A stretch of DNA of 64,000 bases. Source: Mycobacterium simulans. GTDB taxonomy: Bacteria > Actinomycetota > Actinomycetes > Mycobacteriales > Mycobacteriaceae. The translations under genes were made by a program, and so were the position numbers. Positions 45,909 to 55,524 of this stretch are shown here, one piece after another. Numbering within the stretch: position 1 is the stretch's first letter; each line of letters opens with the position of its first letter. The notes below the pieces were generated by a model. It was given only the letters and a program-made list of their open reading frames with translations, had not been told where the DNA came from and ran no database searches. The DNA lies in contig NZ_OCVX01000003.1 of assembly GCF_900232995.1 (NCBI RefSeq), positions 1,878,654-1,942,653 on the forward strand, read 5' to 3'.

Positions 45909-47393
45909 TTATTTGTCTTGCACGAACTCCTGAGTCTCCCGCCGGCCCTGCACTGAGTGCCGGCGCCCGTAGCCGACATAGATCGCGGTTCCCAGCAGCA
46001 GCCAGACGCCGAACCGGATCCAGGTCAAGGCGGTCAGATTGAGCATCAGCCAGAAGCACGCAACCACCGAGGCGATCGGCAGCAGCGGCACCCAGGGAGC
46101 CCGGAACCCGCGTTGCAGATCCGGCCGCATCCTGCGCAGGACGATCACGCCGGCGGAGACCAGGACGAATGCGAACAGGGTGCCGACATTGACCATCTCT
46201 TCGAGCTTGGTTATCGGGAACACCGACGCTGTCGCGGCCACCACTACCGCGACCAGCACAGTGATCCGAACGGGGGTGCCGCGCGAACCGGTCTTGGCCA
46301 GTTGCTGCGGCAACAGCCCGTCCCGGGCCATCGCGAACAAGACCCGGCACTGCCCGAGGATCAACACCATCACCACGGTGGTCAGGCCCGCCAATGCCCC
46401 GACGGAAATGATGCCGCTGGCCCAGTACAACCCATTTGCCTTGAACGCGGTCGCCAGGTTCGTCGAGCCACTGCCTGGGACGGTCCGCAACTGGGTGTAG
46501 GAGACCATGCCGGACAACACGACCGAAACCGCGACGTAGAGCAGGGTGACAACCCCCAGCGACGCCAGAATTCCCTTCGGGACGTTGCGCTGAGGGTCCT
46601 TGGTCTCCTCGGCCATGGTGGCCACGATGTCGAACCCGATGAACGCGAAAAACACGATCGATGCGCCCGCCAACACGCCGTACCAACCGTAATGGCTGCC
46701 CGACGCGCCGGTCAGCAGCGACAAGACGGACTGGTCGAGCCCTCCATCATGGTGTCCGGCTTCGGGTTTGGGAATAAAGGGTGAGTAATTTTCGGCCTTG
46801 ATGTAGCAGGCGCCGACGATCACCACCAACACAACCACCGACACCTTGATCCCGGTGACCACCGCGGAAAACCGCGATGACAACTTGGTGCCCAGTGCGC
46901 ACAGGGTCGCCACCAGCGCGACGATCAGCAACGCACCCCAGTCAAGGCTGAACGACCCGAGATTGGCTGTGCCACCGCCAAATCCGAACACCGTGCCCAA
47001 GTAGCTGGACCAGCCTTTGGCCACCACCGCAGCGCCAATGGCCAATTCCAGCACCAGATTCCAACCGATCACCCAGGCGAGGAACTCACCAAAGGTGGCA
47101 TAGGAGAAGGTATACGCGCTACCGGCCACCGGCAGTGTCGAAGCGAATTCGGCGTAGCACAGCGCCGCCAGCGCACAGGTGCCCGCGGCGATCAGAAACG
47201 ATACCCAGATGGCCGGGCCGGTGATGTCACCCGTTGTCGACGCGGTAACCGTGAAGATGCCGGCCCCGATCACCACCGAGACACCGAAAACCACTAGGTC
47301 CCACCAGGTGAGGTCCTTGCGTAGCCGGGTGCTCGGTTCGTCGGTGTCAGCGATCGATTGCTCTACCGATTTCGTGCGCCATCGACCGGCCAT
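45909..47393 (-). CDS. APC-family amino-acid permease (Rv3253c homologue)
   Basis: A 494-residue polytopic membrane transporter of the cationic amino acid/APC superfamily with about 12-13 hydrophobic segments. The first helix carries VVIGAGIFTVTASTTGD, the substrate-binding GxG signature of TM1, and TM6 is IVFFAFIGFDIVATMAEETKDPQRNVP. Length matches Rv3253c (495 aa) when started at MAGRWRTKSVEQ (ATG 47393, with GGAGG upstream); the 36-codon extension is rejected. It is divergent from the FAD oxidoreductase gene with only 52 bp between them. Confidence 0.93.
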   Translation of the reverse strand: MAGRWRTKSVEQSIADTDEPSTRLRKDLTWWDLVVFGVSVVIGAGIFTVTASTTGDITGPAIWVSFLIAAGTCALAALCYAEFASTLPVAGSAYTFSYATFGEFLAWVIGWNLVLELAIGAAVVAKGWSSYLGTVFGFGGGTANLGSFSLDWGALLIVALVATLCALGTKLSSRFSAVVTGIKVSVVVLVVIVGACYIKAENYSPFIPKPEAGHHDGGLDQSVLSLLTGASGSHYGWYGVLAGASIVFFAFIGFDIVATMAEETKDPQRNVPKGILASLGVVTLLYVAVSVVLSGMVSYTQLRTVPGSGSTNLATAFKANGLYWASGIISVGALAGLTTVVMVLILGQCRVLFAMARDGLLPQQLAKTGSRGTPVRITVLVAVVVAATASVFPITKLEEMVNVGTLFAFVLVSAGVIVLRRMRPDLQRGFRAPWVPLLPIASVVACFWLMLNLTALTWIRFGVWLLLGTAIYVGYGRRHSVQGRRETQEFVQDK

Positions 47394-47445
47394 CACTCGT
47401 CCTCCCACTCGTTGTGACCGCACAGTACCGAGTAACCTCCCGTGG

Positions 47446-48816
47446 ATGCGTGGCCGACGCGACGACACCAGGGACCATGCAGTCGTAATCGGCGCCAGCA
47501 TCGCCGGGCTCTGCGCGGCGCGAGTGCTCTCGGATTTCTACACGCGGGTGACGGTTTTTGAGCGCGACGAGCTGCCAAGCGCACCCGCCAGCCGCGCGAC
47601 AGTCCCGCAGGACCGACACCTGCATATGTTGATGACGCGCGGGGCCAACGAGTTCGAGAGCCTTTTTCCCGGCTTGCTCAACGACATGGTGGCCGCGGGC
47701 GTGCCGATGCTGCGGACGGAGCCGCAACGCGTCTATTTGGGCGCTGCGGGCCATGTCCTGGGCACCGGGTCCACCCTGCGTAAGGAATTCAATGCATATG
47801 TGCCCAGCCGGCCACATCTGGAATGGCAGCTGCGGCGGCGGGTCCTCGAGATCGGCAACGTCGAGATCGTGCGGCGCTCGGTCGCCGAACCGACGTTCGA
47901 GCGGGCCCAGCGACGGGTAACGGGCGTGCTGCTGGATTCGGTCGCCAGCGACGACCGGCAATTCATAGCTGCCGATCTGGTCGTCGACGCCGCGGGACGG
48001 GGCACCCGCTTGCCGGTGTGGCTGGCGCAGTGGGGATACAAGCGGCCCACCGAACAAACGGTGGACGTCGGCATCACGTACGCGACCCAGATGTTCCGCA
48101 TATGCGACGGCTCGCTCGAGGAGAAGATCGTCATCGCGGGCGCTTCGCATGACCAGTCTTATGGGATCGGCATCCTGCGCAACGAAGACGACACCTGGGT
48201 CTTGACGACTTTCGGCGTTGCCAATGCCAAGCCGCCGCCGACGTTCGATGAAATGCGCGCACTCGCCGCCGAGCTGCTGCCGACGCGTTTCGGCGTCGCC
48301 CTGGCGCAGGCCGAACCCATCGGAAGCCCGGCGCGCCACGCCTATCCGGTAAGCAGGTGGCGCCGGTATGACAGGCTGCACCGGTTTCCCGCCGGGATCG
48401 TCGCGGTCGGTGATGCGGTCGCCAGCTTCAATCCCACCTATGGGCAGGGCATGACGATGGCCTCGCTGCAGGCCGGTCATCTGCGACGGGCACTGGAATT
48501 TCCGGACCGCAAACTGTCCGCCAAGCTCAATCGGGCGACCGCCAGAACCACCTACCCGGTGTGGATGAGCAACGGCATTGGCGACGTCAGTTTCCACAAT
48601 GCGACGGCCAGTCCCGCACCCTTTTGGTGGCGGCCATTCGGCGCATTGTTCGACCAGTTCCTCGAGGAAGCCGAAACCGAGCCCGCGCTGGCCGAGTGGT
48701 TCCTGCGCCGGTTCTCCCTACTCGACAGCCTTTACATGGTGCCGTCGCCGCCGCTGGTCGGCCGTGCCCTCGCGAACTATGTGCGCCGCGCCGTCGCGAG
48801 GCGGCGCTCGGGCTGA
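47446..48816 (+). CDS. FAD-dependent oxidoreductase, tandem copy 1 (Rv3254 family)
   Basis: A 456-residue flavoprotein of the monooxygenase/geranylgeranyl reductase-like superfamily. The dinucleotide fold is DHAVVIGASIAGLCAARVL, a Rossmann variant with GASIAG, and the FAD ribityl motif is VGDAVASFNPTYGQGM. Substrate unknown. The ATG at 47446 gives a length close to Rv3254 (462 aa); the open frame extends upstream into the permease gene on the other strand and is not used. A paralogue follows 29 bp later. Confidence 0.88.
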   Translation: MRGRRDDTRDHAVVIGASIAGLCAARVLSDFYTRVTVFERDELPSAPASRATVPQDRHLHMLMTRGANEFESLFPGLLNDMVAAGVPMLRTEPQRVYLGAAGHVLGTGSTLRKEFNAYVPSRPHLEWQLRRRVLEIGNVEIVRRSVAEPTFERAQRRVTGVLLDSVASDDRQFIAADLVVDAAGRGTRLPVWLAQWGYKRPTEQTVDVGITYATQMFRICDGSLEEKIVIAGASHDQSYGIGILRNEDDTWVLTTFGVANAKPPPTFDEMRALAAELLPTRFGVALAQAEPIGSPARHAYPVSRWRRYDRLHRFPAGIVAVGDAVASFNPTYGQGMTMASLQAGHLRRALEFPDRKLSAKLNRATARTTYPVWMSNGIGDVSFHNATASPAPFWWRPFGALFDQFLEEAETEPALAEWFLRRFSLLDSLYMVPSPPLVGRALANYVRRAVARRRSG

Positions 48817-48845
48817 ACCCCGCAAGCACTGGGTAGTCTGCGGGC

Positions 48846-50222
48846 ATGCGGGGGAAAGATCACGCGGTGGTCATCGGTGCCAGCATCGCCGGCTTGTGCG
48901 CCGCGCGGGTGCTCTCGGAGTTCTTCGACCAAGTGACGGTTTTCGAGCGCGACGAGCTACCGAGCACACCGGCCAACCGCGCGACGGTACCCCAGGACCG
49001 GCACTTACACATGCTGATGGCCCGCGGCGCGAACGAGTTCGAGGGTCTGTTCCCCGGCCTACTCAAGGACATGGTTGCCGCGGGCGTGCCCATGCTGGAG
49101 AACCGGCCGGACTGCATTTACCTAGGCGCCGCGGGCCATGTCCTGGGCACCGGACACACGCTGCGCGATGAGTTCACCGCCTATGTGCCGAGCCGCCCGC
49201 ACCTCGAGTGGCAGGTGCGGCAACGCGTCGACGACATCGCCAATGTCGAGATCGCGCGGCGCGCCGTCGCCGAGCCGAAGTTTGAGCCCGCGCGACAGCG
49301 GGTGACCGGCGTGCTGCTCGACCCCACCACACCTGGTCAAAACCGGGAGTTAGTACCAGCAGACCTGGTGATCGACGCGGCGGGTCGCGGCACTCGCTTA
49401 CCGGTGTGGCTGACCCAGTGGGGATACCAGCGCCCCGAGGAAGCCACGGTGGATATCGGCGTCAAGTACGCCTCACAGCAGTTCCGCATCCCGGAGGGGC
49501 TGATCCCGGAGAAGGTCGTGGTCAACGGCGCCTCACACGACCAGTCGCTGGGACTGGGCATGCTGTGTTATGAGGACGGCACGTGGGTCCTGACCACCTT
49601 CGGGGTGGCCAATGTCAAACCGCCACAGACGTTTCCGGGGATGCTCGCGCTGGCCGACAAGCTGCTGCCCGAACATTTCACCTCCGCGCTGGCCCAGGCC
49701 GAACCCATCGGCGAGCCGTCATATCACGCTTTTCCGGCTAGCCGATGGCGCCGATACCACAAGCTGGACCGCTTCCCCTCTGGGATCCTTCCGTTCGGGG
49801 ATGCGGTAGCCAGCTTTAATCCCACCTTCGGGCAGGGCATGACAATGACGTCGCTGCAGGCCGGTCACCTGCGACGGGCACTGCAAACAGCCGACGGCGA
49901 CCTTGCCCGCGAATTCAATCGGGCCACCGCCAAGACGACCTATCCGGTATGGATGATGAATGCCATCGGTGACATCACTTTTCATCACGCCAACGCTGAC
50001 TCCATACCCCGCTGGTGGCGACCGGCGGGCAATTTGTTCGATCAGTTCCTGGGGGCCGCGGAAACCGAACCCGTGCTTGCCGAATGGTTTTTGCGTCGGT
50101 TCAGCCTTCTCGACAGCCTGTACATGGTGCCGCCACCGCGGATAATCGGCCGGACGATGGCGCACAATATGCGACTGTGGCTGTCAGAGCAGCGTGACCA
50201 CAGGAGGGCCGCGCGCGCTTAA
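48846..50222 (+). CDS. FAD-dependent oxidoreductase, tandem copy 2 (Rv3254 family)
   Basis: A 458-residue paralogue of the preceding protein, roughly three quarters identical by eye along its whole length, with the same FAD motifs (HAVVIGASIAGLCAARVL; GDAVASFNPTFGQGM). H37Rv has a single gene here. The two are presumably co-transcribed. Its stop overlaps the convergent manA stop by 4 bp. Which copy corresponds to Rv3254 cannot be decided without alignment. Confidence 0.88.
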   Translation: MRGKDHAVVIGASIAGLCAARVLSEFFDQVTVFERDELPSTPANRATVPQDRHLHMLMARGANEFEGLFPGLLKDMVAAGVPMLENRPDCIYLGAAGHVLGTGHTLRDEFTAYVPSRPHLEWQVRQRVDDIANVEIARRAVAEPKFEPARQRVTGVLLDPTTPGQNRELVPADLVIDAAGRGTRLPVWLTQWGYQRPEEATVDIGVKYASQQFRIPEGLIPEKVVVNGASHDQSLGLGMLCYEDGTWVLTTFGVANVKPPQTFPGMLALADKLLPEHFTSALAQAEPIGEPSYHAFPASRWRRYHKLDRFPSGILPFGDAVASFNPTFGQGMTMTSLQAGHLRRALQTADGDLAREFNRATAKTTYPVWMMNAIGDITFHHANADSIPRWWRPAGNLFDQFLGAAETEPVLAEWFLRRFSLLDSLYMVPPPRIIGRTMAHNMRLWLSEQRDHRRAARA

Positions 50223-51445
50223 AGCCCGAGAGTCGCCCTGAACAACTTGGTGGGTTCGCGCGCCACCAGCCGGATCGGACCGTCGTCGGCCCCCACCCAG
50301 GCCGCCATACCGCGGTCCAGCGTGAGCGAACCGGATTTCCCGTGGACGGTCGTCGAACCCTCAGCGCACAACAAGATCTGGGGCCCGTCATGGCGCGACG
50401 ACGCGTCGACCTCATGGCCGAGATGCTCGCCGTCGATTACCAGCAGCGCGACCGCGAACTCTTCCGTCGGGGTCTCATAGATCAGCCCGATCCCCTCGCG
50501 GCGGATCGGCGGCCGCAGCTGGGCGTCGGGGGTGGGGGTGAAGTCCAGCACTCGCAACAGCTCGGGCACATCGACGTGCTTGGGCGTGAGGCCGCCGCGT
50601 AACACGTTGTCGGAGTTGGCCATAACCTCCACGCCGACGCCTCGCAGATAGGCATGTAAGTTGCCCGCCGGCAAGAAGATTGCCTCGCCGGGGGCCAGGC
50701 TGATCCGGTTGAGCAACAGCGCCGCCAGCACGCCGGCGTCGCCCGGATAGCGTTCGCCGAGTTCCAGCACCGTCTTGGCTTCTGCCGCGAATTCCGTTGC
50801 GCCGGAGCTGATGTACTGAATGGCGCCCTCGAGGACGGCGGGCACCAGCACGTCGATGTCGGGCTGAGGTGCGGTGATCCAGGTGGTGAACAGGGCACGC
50901 AGACCATCGGCGTCCGACTGGTCGCTCAGCAAATCGATGAACGGATCGAGATCGGACACGGCCAGCGCCTGCAACAGCTTCGCGGTGCGGGCCGCCTGAC
51001 GAAAGCCCGCCAGCGCTTCGAAGGGCTCCACCGCGACCAACAGCTCAGGCTTGTGACTGGTGTCGCGATAGTTGCGGACGGGTGAGGAGATCGGAATGCC
51101 AAGTCGCTCTTCGCGCAGGTAACCCTCCACCGCCTGCTCTGCGCTGGGATGGGCCTGCAGTGACAGCGGCTCGTCGGCTGCGAGCACCTTGACCAAGAAT
51201 GGGAGCACATCGCCGAACCGGGCGCGCGACCCCGCGCCGAGCTGTCCCTCCGGATCGTCAGTCAGCGCCTGCAACAGGGAGATTTCGCCATGGTCGGTTT
51301 CCAGCCACGCCGGGTCGCCTGGGTGTGCGCCGAACCAAAGTTCGGCCTCCGGGTGAGCGGCCGGCACCGGCCGCCGAGTGAATTCGGCGATGGCGGTGCG
51401 CGATCCCCAGGCGTACGTCCGTAACGCTCCGCGTAGCAGTTCCAC
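50219..51445 (-). CDS. manA: Mannose-6-phosphate isomerase
   Basis: A 408-residue type I phosphomannose isomerase interconverting fructose-6-P and mannose-6-P, the entry to GDP-mannose for mannolipids, lipoarabinomannan and O-mannosylation. The zinc-site region PFLVKVLAADEPLSLQAHPS and the downstream LRGVGVEVMANSDNVLRGGLTPKH are typical. Homologue of Rv3255c (408 aa). It is third in the manB-tobH-manA unit, 9 bp after the preceding gene's stop. Confidence 0.95.
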   Translation of the reverse strand: MELLRGALRTYAWGSRTAIAEFTRRPVPAAHPEAELWFGAHPGDPAWLETDHGEISLLQALTDDPEGQLGAGSRARFGDVLPFLVKVLAADEPLSLQAHPSAEQAVEGYLREERLGIPISSPVRNYRDTSHKPELLVAVEPFEALAGFRQAARTAKLLQALAVSDLDPFIDLLSDQSDADGLRALFTTWITAPQPDIDVLVPAVLEGAIQYISSGATEFAAEAKTVLELGERYPGDAGVLAALLLNRISLAPGEAIFLPAGNLHAYLRGVGVEVMANSDNVLRGGLTPKHVDVPELLRVLDFTPTPDAQLRPPIRREGIGLIYETPTEEFAVALLVIDGEHLGHEVDASSRHDGPQILLCAEGSTTVHGKSGSLTLDRGMAAWVGADDGPIRLVAREPTKLFRATLGL

Positions 51446-51454
51446 CGTCTCTAT

Positions 51455-52543
51455 CTATCCCCGCACCAGTCGCAAGTAAACCGCGGCCATTTCCAGCCGA
51501 ACGGCCAACACCGCCAATTGCTGCTCGGCGCGCCCGGTGCCCCGCGGCGCGGGAGACGAAGCCGGGCCGTCGGCCACCTCCGGCACATCTTCGGCCTCGA
51601 TCAGGTAGGCGTCGTTGAGCCCGGCCACCCGAGCCGCCACTACCGTCCGCTCGTGAGCAAGGGTCAGCACCAGCACTCGAAGTCGCTCCAGCAGCGGCCC
51701 GTCGATGTCGTCGTCGTGAAAGAGGGCCTCTCCCGAATAACCGCCGTCGGGCGCGCGGTTACGCAGCGCCACCACCGCATCCGCCAGCCCGGTGGCGGCC
51801 GCGACCTGGTCTCCAACCCGAAGCAGAATCGAACTACCATGGCGCGCCAGCGCCAGCGTCGCGGCGCTGTCACCGGCCAGTGCCACCCGGCACCCAGACA
51901 TCCGCGCGGCAATCGTCTTGGCCGGATTGGTGAACACCTCGCGGCCGGCGCTGTTGCGCAACACCTCGGCATCCACCTCGTCGGCAAGCGATGCCAGATC
52001 GATGCGCAGCCTAGGCTCCAGGGTTTGCAAAACGGCCAGCCCCGCCGCCAGGTACCGGCACAACCCGAACTCATCGGGGACCCACACCCGCGGCGCAAGC
52101 ACCGCGACGCGGCCCGCTGTGGAGTCGCGCAACGGGCCCTCATACGGGGCCACCACAACCACCCGGGCGCCCCGGCGCACTCCGGTCGCCGCCGCGGTGA
52201 CCAGCGCAGGATCACCGGGATCGTCACCGGCAACGATCAGCACATCGAGCGGCCCGATCCACGGCGGCGCCTCGGCGGCAAGCACGATCGGCGCGGCGGC
52301 CGCCGTACCGAACGTCGCGGCCAGCACGGCCCCGGCGGTCTCGGCGGGCCCTCGTCCGGCGACCCATATCACCGTGTGTGCACGGTCGTCCCCACGCAGC
52401 GAGTCAAGTTCGCCTTCGTCGGCCGCAGCCGCGATGGCGCGCACCTGCGCACCGGCCGTCGACGCGGCCCGCAACATGGCCTCGCGGTCGGCACCGATCA
52501 GGCCCTTGGCGTCCTCGAGATCAATGGCCTGGGTGGCGTTCAC
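51455..52543 (-). CDS. TobH-like conserved protein (Rv3256c homologue)
   Basis: A 362-residue protein of the actinobacterial TobH family. The N-terminal half has a sugar-isomerase-like pattern (TVIWVAGRGPAETAGAVLAATFG; VLIVAGDDPGDPALVTAAATGVRRGARVVVVAPYEG), suggesting an SIS-type fold related to the phosphoglucose/phosphomannose isomerase group. It is encoded between phosphomannomutase and phosphomannose isomerase with an ATGA overlap to the former, so a sugar-phosphate role is likely. Exact function unknown; H37Rv Rv3256c is similar (about 346 aa). Confidence 0.85.
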   Translation of the reverse strand: MNATQAIDLEDAKGLIGADREAMLRAASTAGAQVRAIAAAADEGELDSLRGDDRAHTVIWVAGRGPAETAGAVLAATFGTAAAAPIVLAAEAPPWIGPLDVLIVAGDDPGDPALVTAAATGVRRGARVVVVAPYEGPLRDSTAGRVAVLAPRVWVPDEFGLCRYLAAGLAVLQTLEPRLRIDLASLADEVDAEVLRNSAGREVFTNPAKTIAARMSGCRVALAGDSAATLALARHGSSILLRVGDQVAAATGLADAVVALRNRAPDGGYSGEALFHDDDIDGPLLERLRVLVLTLAHERTVVAARVAGLNDAYLIEAEDVPEVADGPASSPAPRGTGRAEQQLAVLAVRLEMAAVYLRLVRG

Positions 52544-53946
52544 GGTCCCGCCTCGTTGGCAACTGCCTGGGCAGCAATTTCGGCGCTGACGTGCTGGACC
52601 ACCGCCTCAACATCCTCGACACTGCGTCCCTCCACATTAAGCCGCAGCAACGGCTCGGTGTTGGAGCTGCGCAGATTGAACCAGCTGTCGTTACCCAGAT
52701 CCACCGTCACCCCGTCGAGGTGATCGATCGCCTGAATCCGGCTGCCGAATGATTTCAGCACGGCGTCCACACAGGTCGGCGCGTCGGCCACCTTGAAGTT
52801 GATCTCGCCTGACGATTCGTAGCGTTGATAGTCGGCGGTCAGCTCCGACAGTGGCCTTGGGGGGCCATCCTGTTCGCCGAGGGCGGCCAGCACATAGAGT
52901 GCGGCCAGCATTCCCGAATCGGCGCCCCAGAAGTCACGGAAGTAGTAGTGCGCCGAGTGCTCACCGCCAAAAATCGCGCCAGTGTCGGCCATCAACGCCT
53001 TGATGTAGGAGTGTCCGACCCGCGAACGCAGTGGTGTGCCGCCGCGCTCGATGACCAGCTCCGGCACCGCGCGCGACGTGATCACGTTGTGGATCACGGT
53101 GGCGCCGATCTCCCGCTGGAGCTCACGCGCTGCCACCAAGCTGGTGACCGTCGACGGCGAGACCGGCTGGCCGCGTTCGTCGACCACGAAGCACCGATCG
53201 GCATCCCCGTCGAACGCCAGCCCGATATCGGCACCGGTGTCGCGCACAAAGGCTTGCAGGTCCAGCAGGTTCGCCGGATCCAGCGGATTTGCCTCGTGAT
53301 TGGGAAACGACCCGTCCAGTTCAAAATACAAGGGCAACAACGTAATCGATTCGATGGCACCCAGTACGGCCGGCGCGGTGTGACCAGCCATGCCGTTGCC
53401 GGCATCCACCGCCACCCGCAACGGACGCAACCCAGAGGTGTTTACCAGCGATCTCAGGAATACCCCGTAGTCGACGAGCACGTCCCGGTCGGTGATGGTC
53501 CCGCGCCGTCCGTCGGTCGTGGGGACCCCGGCGATCAGATCGTCACGGATGGCCGTGAGCCCGGTGTCCGCGCCCACCGGTTTGGCGCCGGCCCGGCACA
53601 ACTTGATGCCGTTGTAGGCCGCTGGGTTGTGGCTGGCGGTGAACATCGCGCCGGGGCAATCCAACAGCCCCGAGGCGAAATAAAGCTGATCGGTGGACGC
53701 CAAACCGATTCGCACCACGTCGAGGCCCTGGGCGGTCACGCCGGCCGCGAATGCCGCCGACAACGCCGGTGAACTGTCGCGCATGTCGTGCCCGATGACC
53801 ACCTGCCGCGCACCTTCGGCACGCATCAGCCGGGCGAACGCCGCACCAACATCGGTAACGAACGGCTCGTCGATCTCTTCGCCGACCAACCCGCGCACGT
53901 CGTAAGCCTTGATAACACGGTGGACAGCCGCGGCGGGCCAAGACAT
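52540..53946 (-). CDS. manB: Phosphomannomutase ManB
   Basis: A 468-residue alpha-D-phosphohexomutase converting mannose-6-P to mannose-1-P; homologue of Rv3257c, also called PmmA. The active-site serine lies in TASHNPAAYNG (about residues 103-113), the magnesium loop is DGDADRCF (near 240), the sugar loop is GGEHSAHYYF and the phosphate-binding loop is RSSNTEPLLRLNVE. It heads the manB-tobH-manA cluster and overlaps the next gene by ATGA. Confidence 0.96.
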   Translation of the reverse strand: MSWPAAAVHRVIKAYDVRGLVGEEIDEPFVTDVGAAFARLMRAEGARQVVIGHDMRDSSPALSAAFAAGVTAQGLDVVRIGLASTDQLYFASGLLDCPGAMFTASHNPAAYNGIKLCRAGAKPVGADTGLTAIRDDLIAGVPTTDGRRGTITDRDVLVDYGVFLRSLVNTSGLRPLRVAVDAGNGMAGHTAPAVLGAIESITLLPLYFELDGSFPNHEANPLDPANLLDLQAFVRDTGADIGLAFDGDADRCFVVDERGQPVSPSTVTSLVAARELQREIGATVIHNVITSRAVPELVIERGGTPLRSRVGHSYIKALMADTGAIFGGEHSAHYYFRDFWGADSGMLAALYVLAALGEQDGPPRPLSELTADYQRYESSGEINFKVADAPTCVDAVLKSFGSRIQAIDHLDGVTVDLGNDSWFNLRSSNTEPLLRLNVEGRSVEDVEAVVQHVSAEIAAQAVANEAGP

Positions 53947-54031
53947 GCGGGAGCTCCTGACGACCTGGATTGTGATTGTCTGTTGCTCGCCAGCCTAATG
54001 GCCCGCGAGCCGCCGTCGAGCGCTAGCGCAC

Positions 54032-54523
54032 CTAATCGGAAGGATCGGGCAACACCCGCAGATGTCCGCGCCGGCGTCCGGAGCGACGCTCGGGCTGGGC
54101 CAGCAGGCTACCGGTTGGCGCAGTGGCATGTGCCCCCGCAGGCTGCAAGTGGGAATCGGTGGGAGCGGCCCCAGCTCGCGGCGCAAAGCCGTTGAGCGGC
54201 ACACCTGTCGCCGCGTGGGTTCCCGAGTAGGAGAGCTCCCCAGCGCCCGGGCCACCTTCCCGCACCGCGTCGGCCAGCGCGACCAGGTCGTCCTCGTCAG
54301 GATGCGTAGGCTCAGAACTTAGAGGCCCGGCATGCCGCACGAGTTCCCACCCGCGTGGTGCGGTGATACGGCCGGCATGGCCGACGCATAGATCCCAGGA
54401 GTGCGGTTCCCGCGCGGTAGCGAGCGGACCGACCACCGCGGTGGAGTCCGAGTAGACGAACGTCAACGTTGCCACTGCGTAGTGCGGACACCCGGGCCGG
54501 CAGCAGCGACGGGGTACGTTCAC
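54032..54523 (-). CDS. DUF3499-type conserved protein (Rv3258c homologue)
   Basis: A 163-residue protein starting at a GTG at 54523 (VNVPRRCCRPGCPHYAVATLTFVY), exactly the length of Rv3258c. The Cys/His-rich N-terminus (CCRPGC and later WDLCVGHAGRI) suggests metal binding. The C-terminal half is low-complexity and ends in a basic tail (QPERRSGRRRGHLRVLPDPSD). Function unknown. It is divergent from the metallopeptidase-like gene, with 89 bp between the starts, and lies 86 bp upstream of manB. Confidence 0.85.
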   Translation of the reverse strand: MNVPRRCCRPGCPHYAVATLTFVYSDSTAVVGPLATAREPHSWDLCVGHAGRITAPRGWELVRHAGPLSSEPTHPDEDDLVALADAVREGGPGAGELSYSGTHAATGVPLNGFAPRAGAAPTDSHLQPAGAHATAPTGSLLAQPERRSGRRRGHLRVLPDPSD

Positions 54524-54612
54524 GATCGAAAGGCTATCGTGCGGAAACGCTGCCGAAGCGCCGGACACGCGCATCCGTTCTTCCCACGATGTGTAACCGT
54601 TACCATCGGTCG

Positions 54613-55116
54613 GTGAGCGATTCCCGAGGCTCCCCACGCAGCGGTCGCTCGGGAGGTAGATCGGCGTCGCGACGAGCGCGGCGACGGGGTCGCGATCTGC
54701 GGGGTCCGCTGCTGCCACCGACAGTGCCGGGATGGCGCAGCCGGGCCGAGCGGTTCGACATGGCGGTGCTGGAGGCCTACGAGCCCATCGAGCGGCGCTG
54801 GCACGTGCGGGTGTCGGAGCTCGATGTCGCGGTCGACGAGATCCCCCGCATCGCGGCCAAGGATCCCGACAGCGTGCAGTGGCCGCCCGAGGTCATCGCC
54901 GACGGACCGATCGCGCTGGCCCGCTTGATCCCCGCCGGTGTCGACGTCCGCGGCAACGCCACGCGGGCACGAATTGTCTTGTTCCGCAAGCCAATCGAAC
55001 GACGGGCGAAGGACACCCTCGAGCTTGGCGAATTGCTGCACGAAATACTGGTGGCTCAGGTGGCCATCTACTTGGACGTCGATCCTTCTGTCATCGACCC
55101 GACGATCGACGACTGA
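54613..55116 (+). CDS. Zincin-like metallopeptidase-family protein (Rv3259 homologue)
   Basis: A protein of about 167 aa from a GTG at 54613, with a very basic N-terminal 30 residues. The conserved domain runs from FDMAVLEAYEPIERRW to DPTIDD. This is the minimal zincin family, but the motif that is HExxH in the family reads HEILVA here, so the second zinc-binding His is missing and catalysis is doubtful. H37Rv Rv3259 (139 aa) starts further in; no ATG or GTG exists at that point here. It is convergent with whiB2, 15 bp apart. Confidence 0.8.
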   Translation: MSDSRGSPRSGRSGGRSASRRARRRGRDLRGPLLPPTVPGWRSRAERFDMAVLEAYEPIERRWHVRVSELDVAVDEIPRIAAKDPDSVQWPPEVIADGPIALARLIPAGVDVRGNATRARIVLFRKPIERRAKDTLELGELLHEILVAQVAIYLDVDPSVIDPTIDD

Positions 55117-55131
55117 CTCCTGGACGCCGCT

Positions 55132-55524
55132 TTAGATAATGCCGCGTTTGAGACGGCGACGCTCGCGCTCGGAGAGACCGCCCCAGATGCCGAAGCGCTC
55201 GTCATGGGCCAGGGCGTACTCCAGGCACTCGTGACGGACCTCGCAACCCAGGCAGATCTTCTTGGCCTCGCGGGTGGATCCGCCCTTTTCCGGGAAAAAC
55301 GCTTCGGGATCCGTTTGCGCGCACAACGCGCGATCCTGCCATTGGTCGCTGGGCACCGGCTCGGACTCGGGCTCGAATGCCTCGAATACGGGGGGTGCTT
55401 CTGGAACCAAGCTCAGATGCGGTCGGGCCGGTGCCACTGGCGGTGTCATTGGCAACACTGGCGTCGAACCGGTAGTGGTGTGCGGGACGCCTCCCATTAC
55501 GCCCCGAAGGTGCTCATAGGACAT
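55132..55524 (-). CDS. whiB2: WhiB2, iron-sulfur cell-division regulator
   Basis: A 130-residue Wbl-family protein needed for septation. The four 4Fe-4S Cys are at residues 68, 91, 94 and 100 (ALCAQ; ICLGCEVRHEC). The G(I/V)WGG turn (FGIWGGLSERERRRLKRG) precedes the basic DNA-contacting tail. The start at 55524 gives the long form, as in M. smegmatis WhmD (129 aa), and has a good GGAGG site; the H37Rv annotation (Rv3260c, 89 aa) begins near residue 40. Confidence 0.96.
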   Translation of the reverse strand: MSYEHLRGVMGGVPHTTTGSTPVLPMTPPVAPARPHLSLVPEAPPVFEAFEPESEPVPSDQWQDRALCAQTDPEAFFPEKGGSTREAKKICLGCEVRHECLEYALAHDERFGIWGGLSERERRRLKRGII

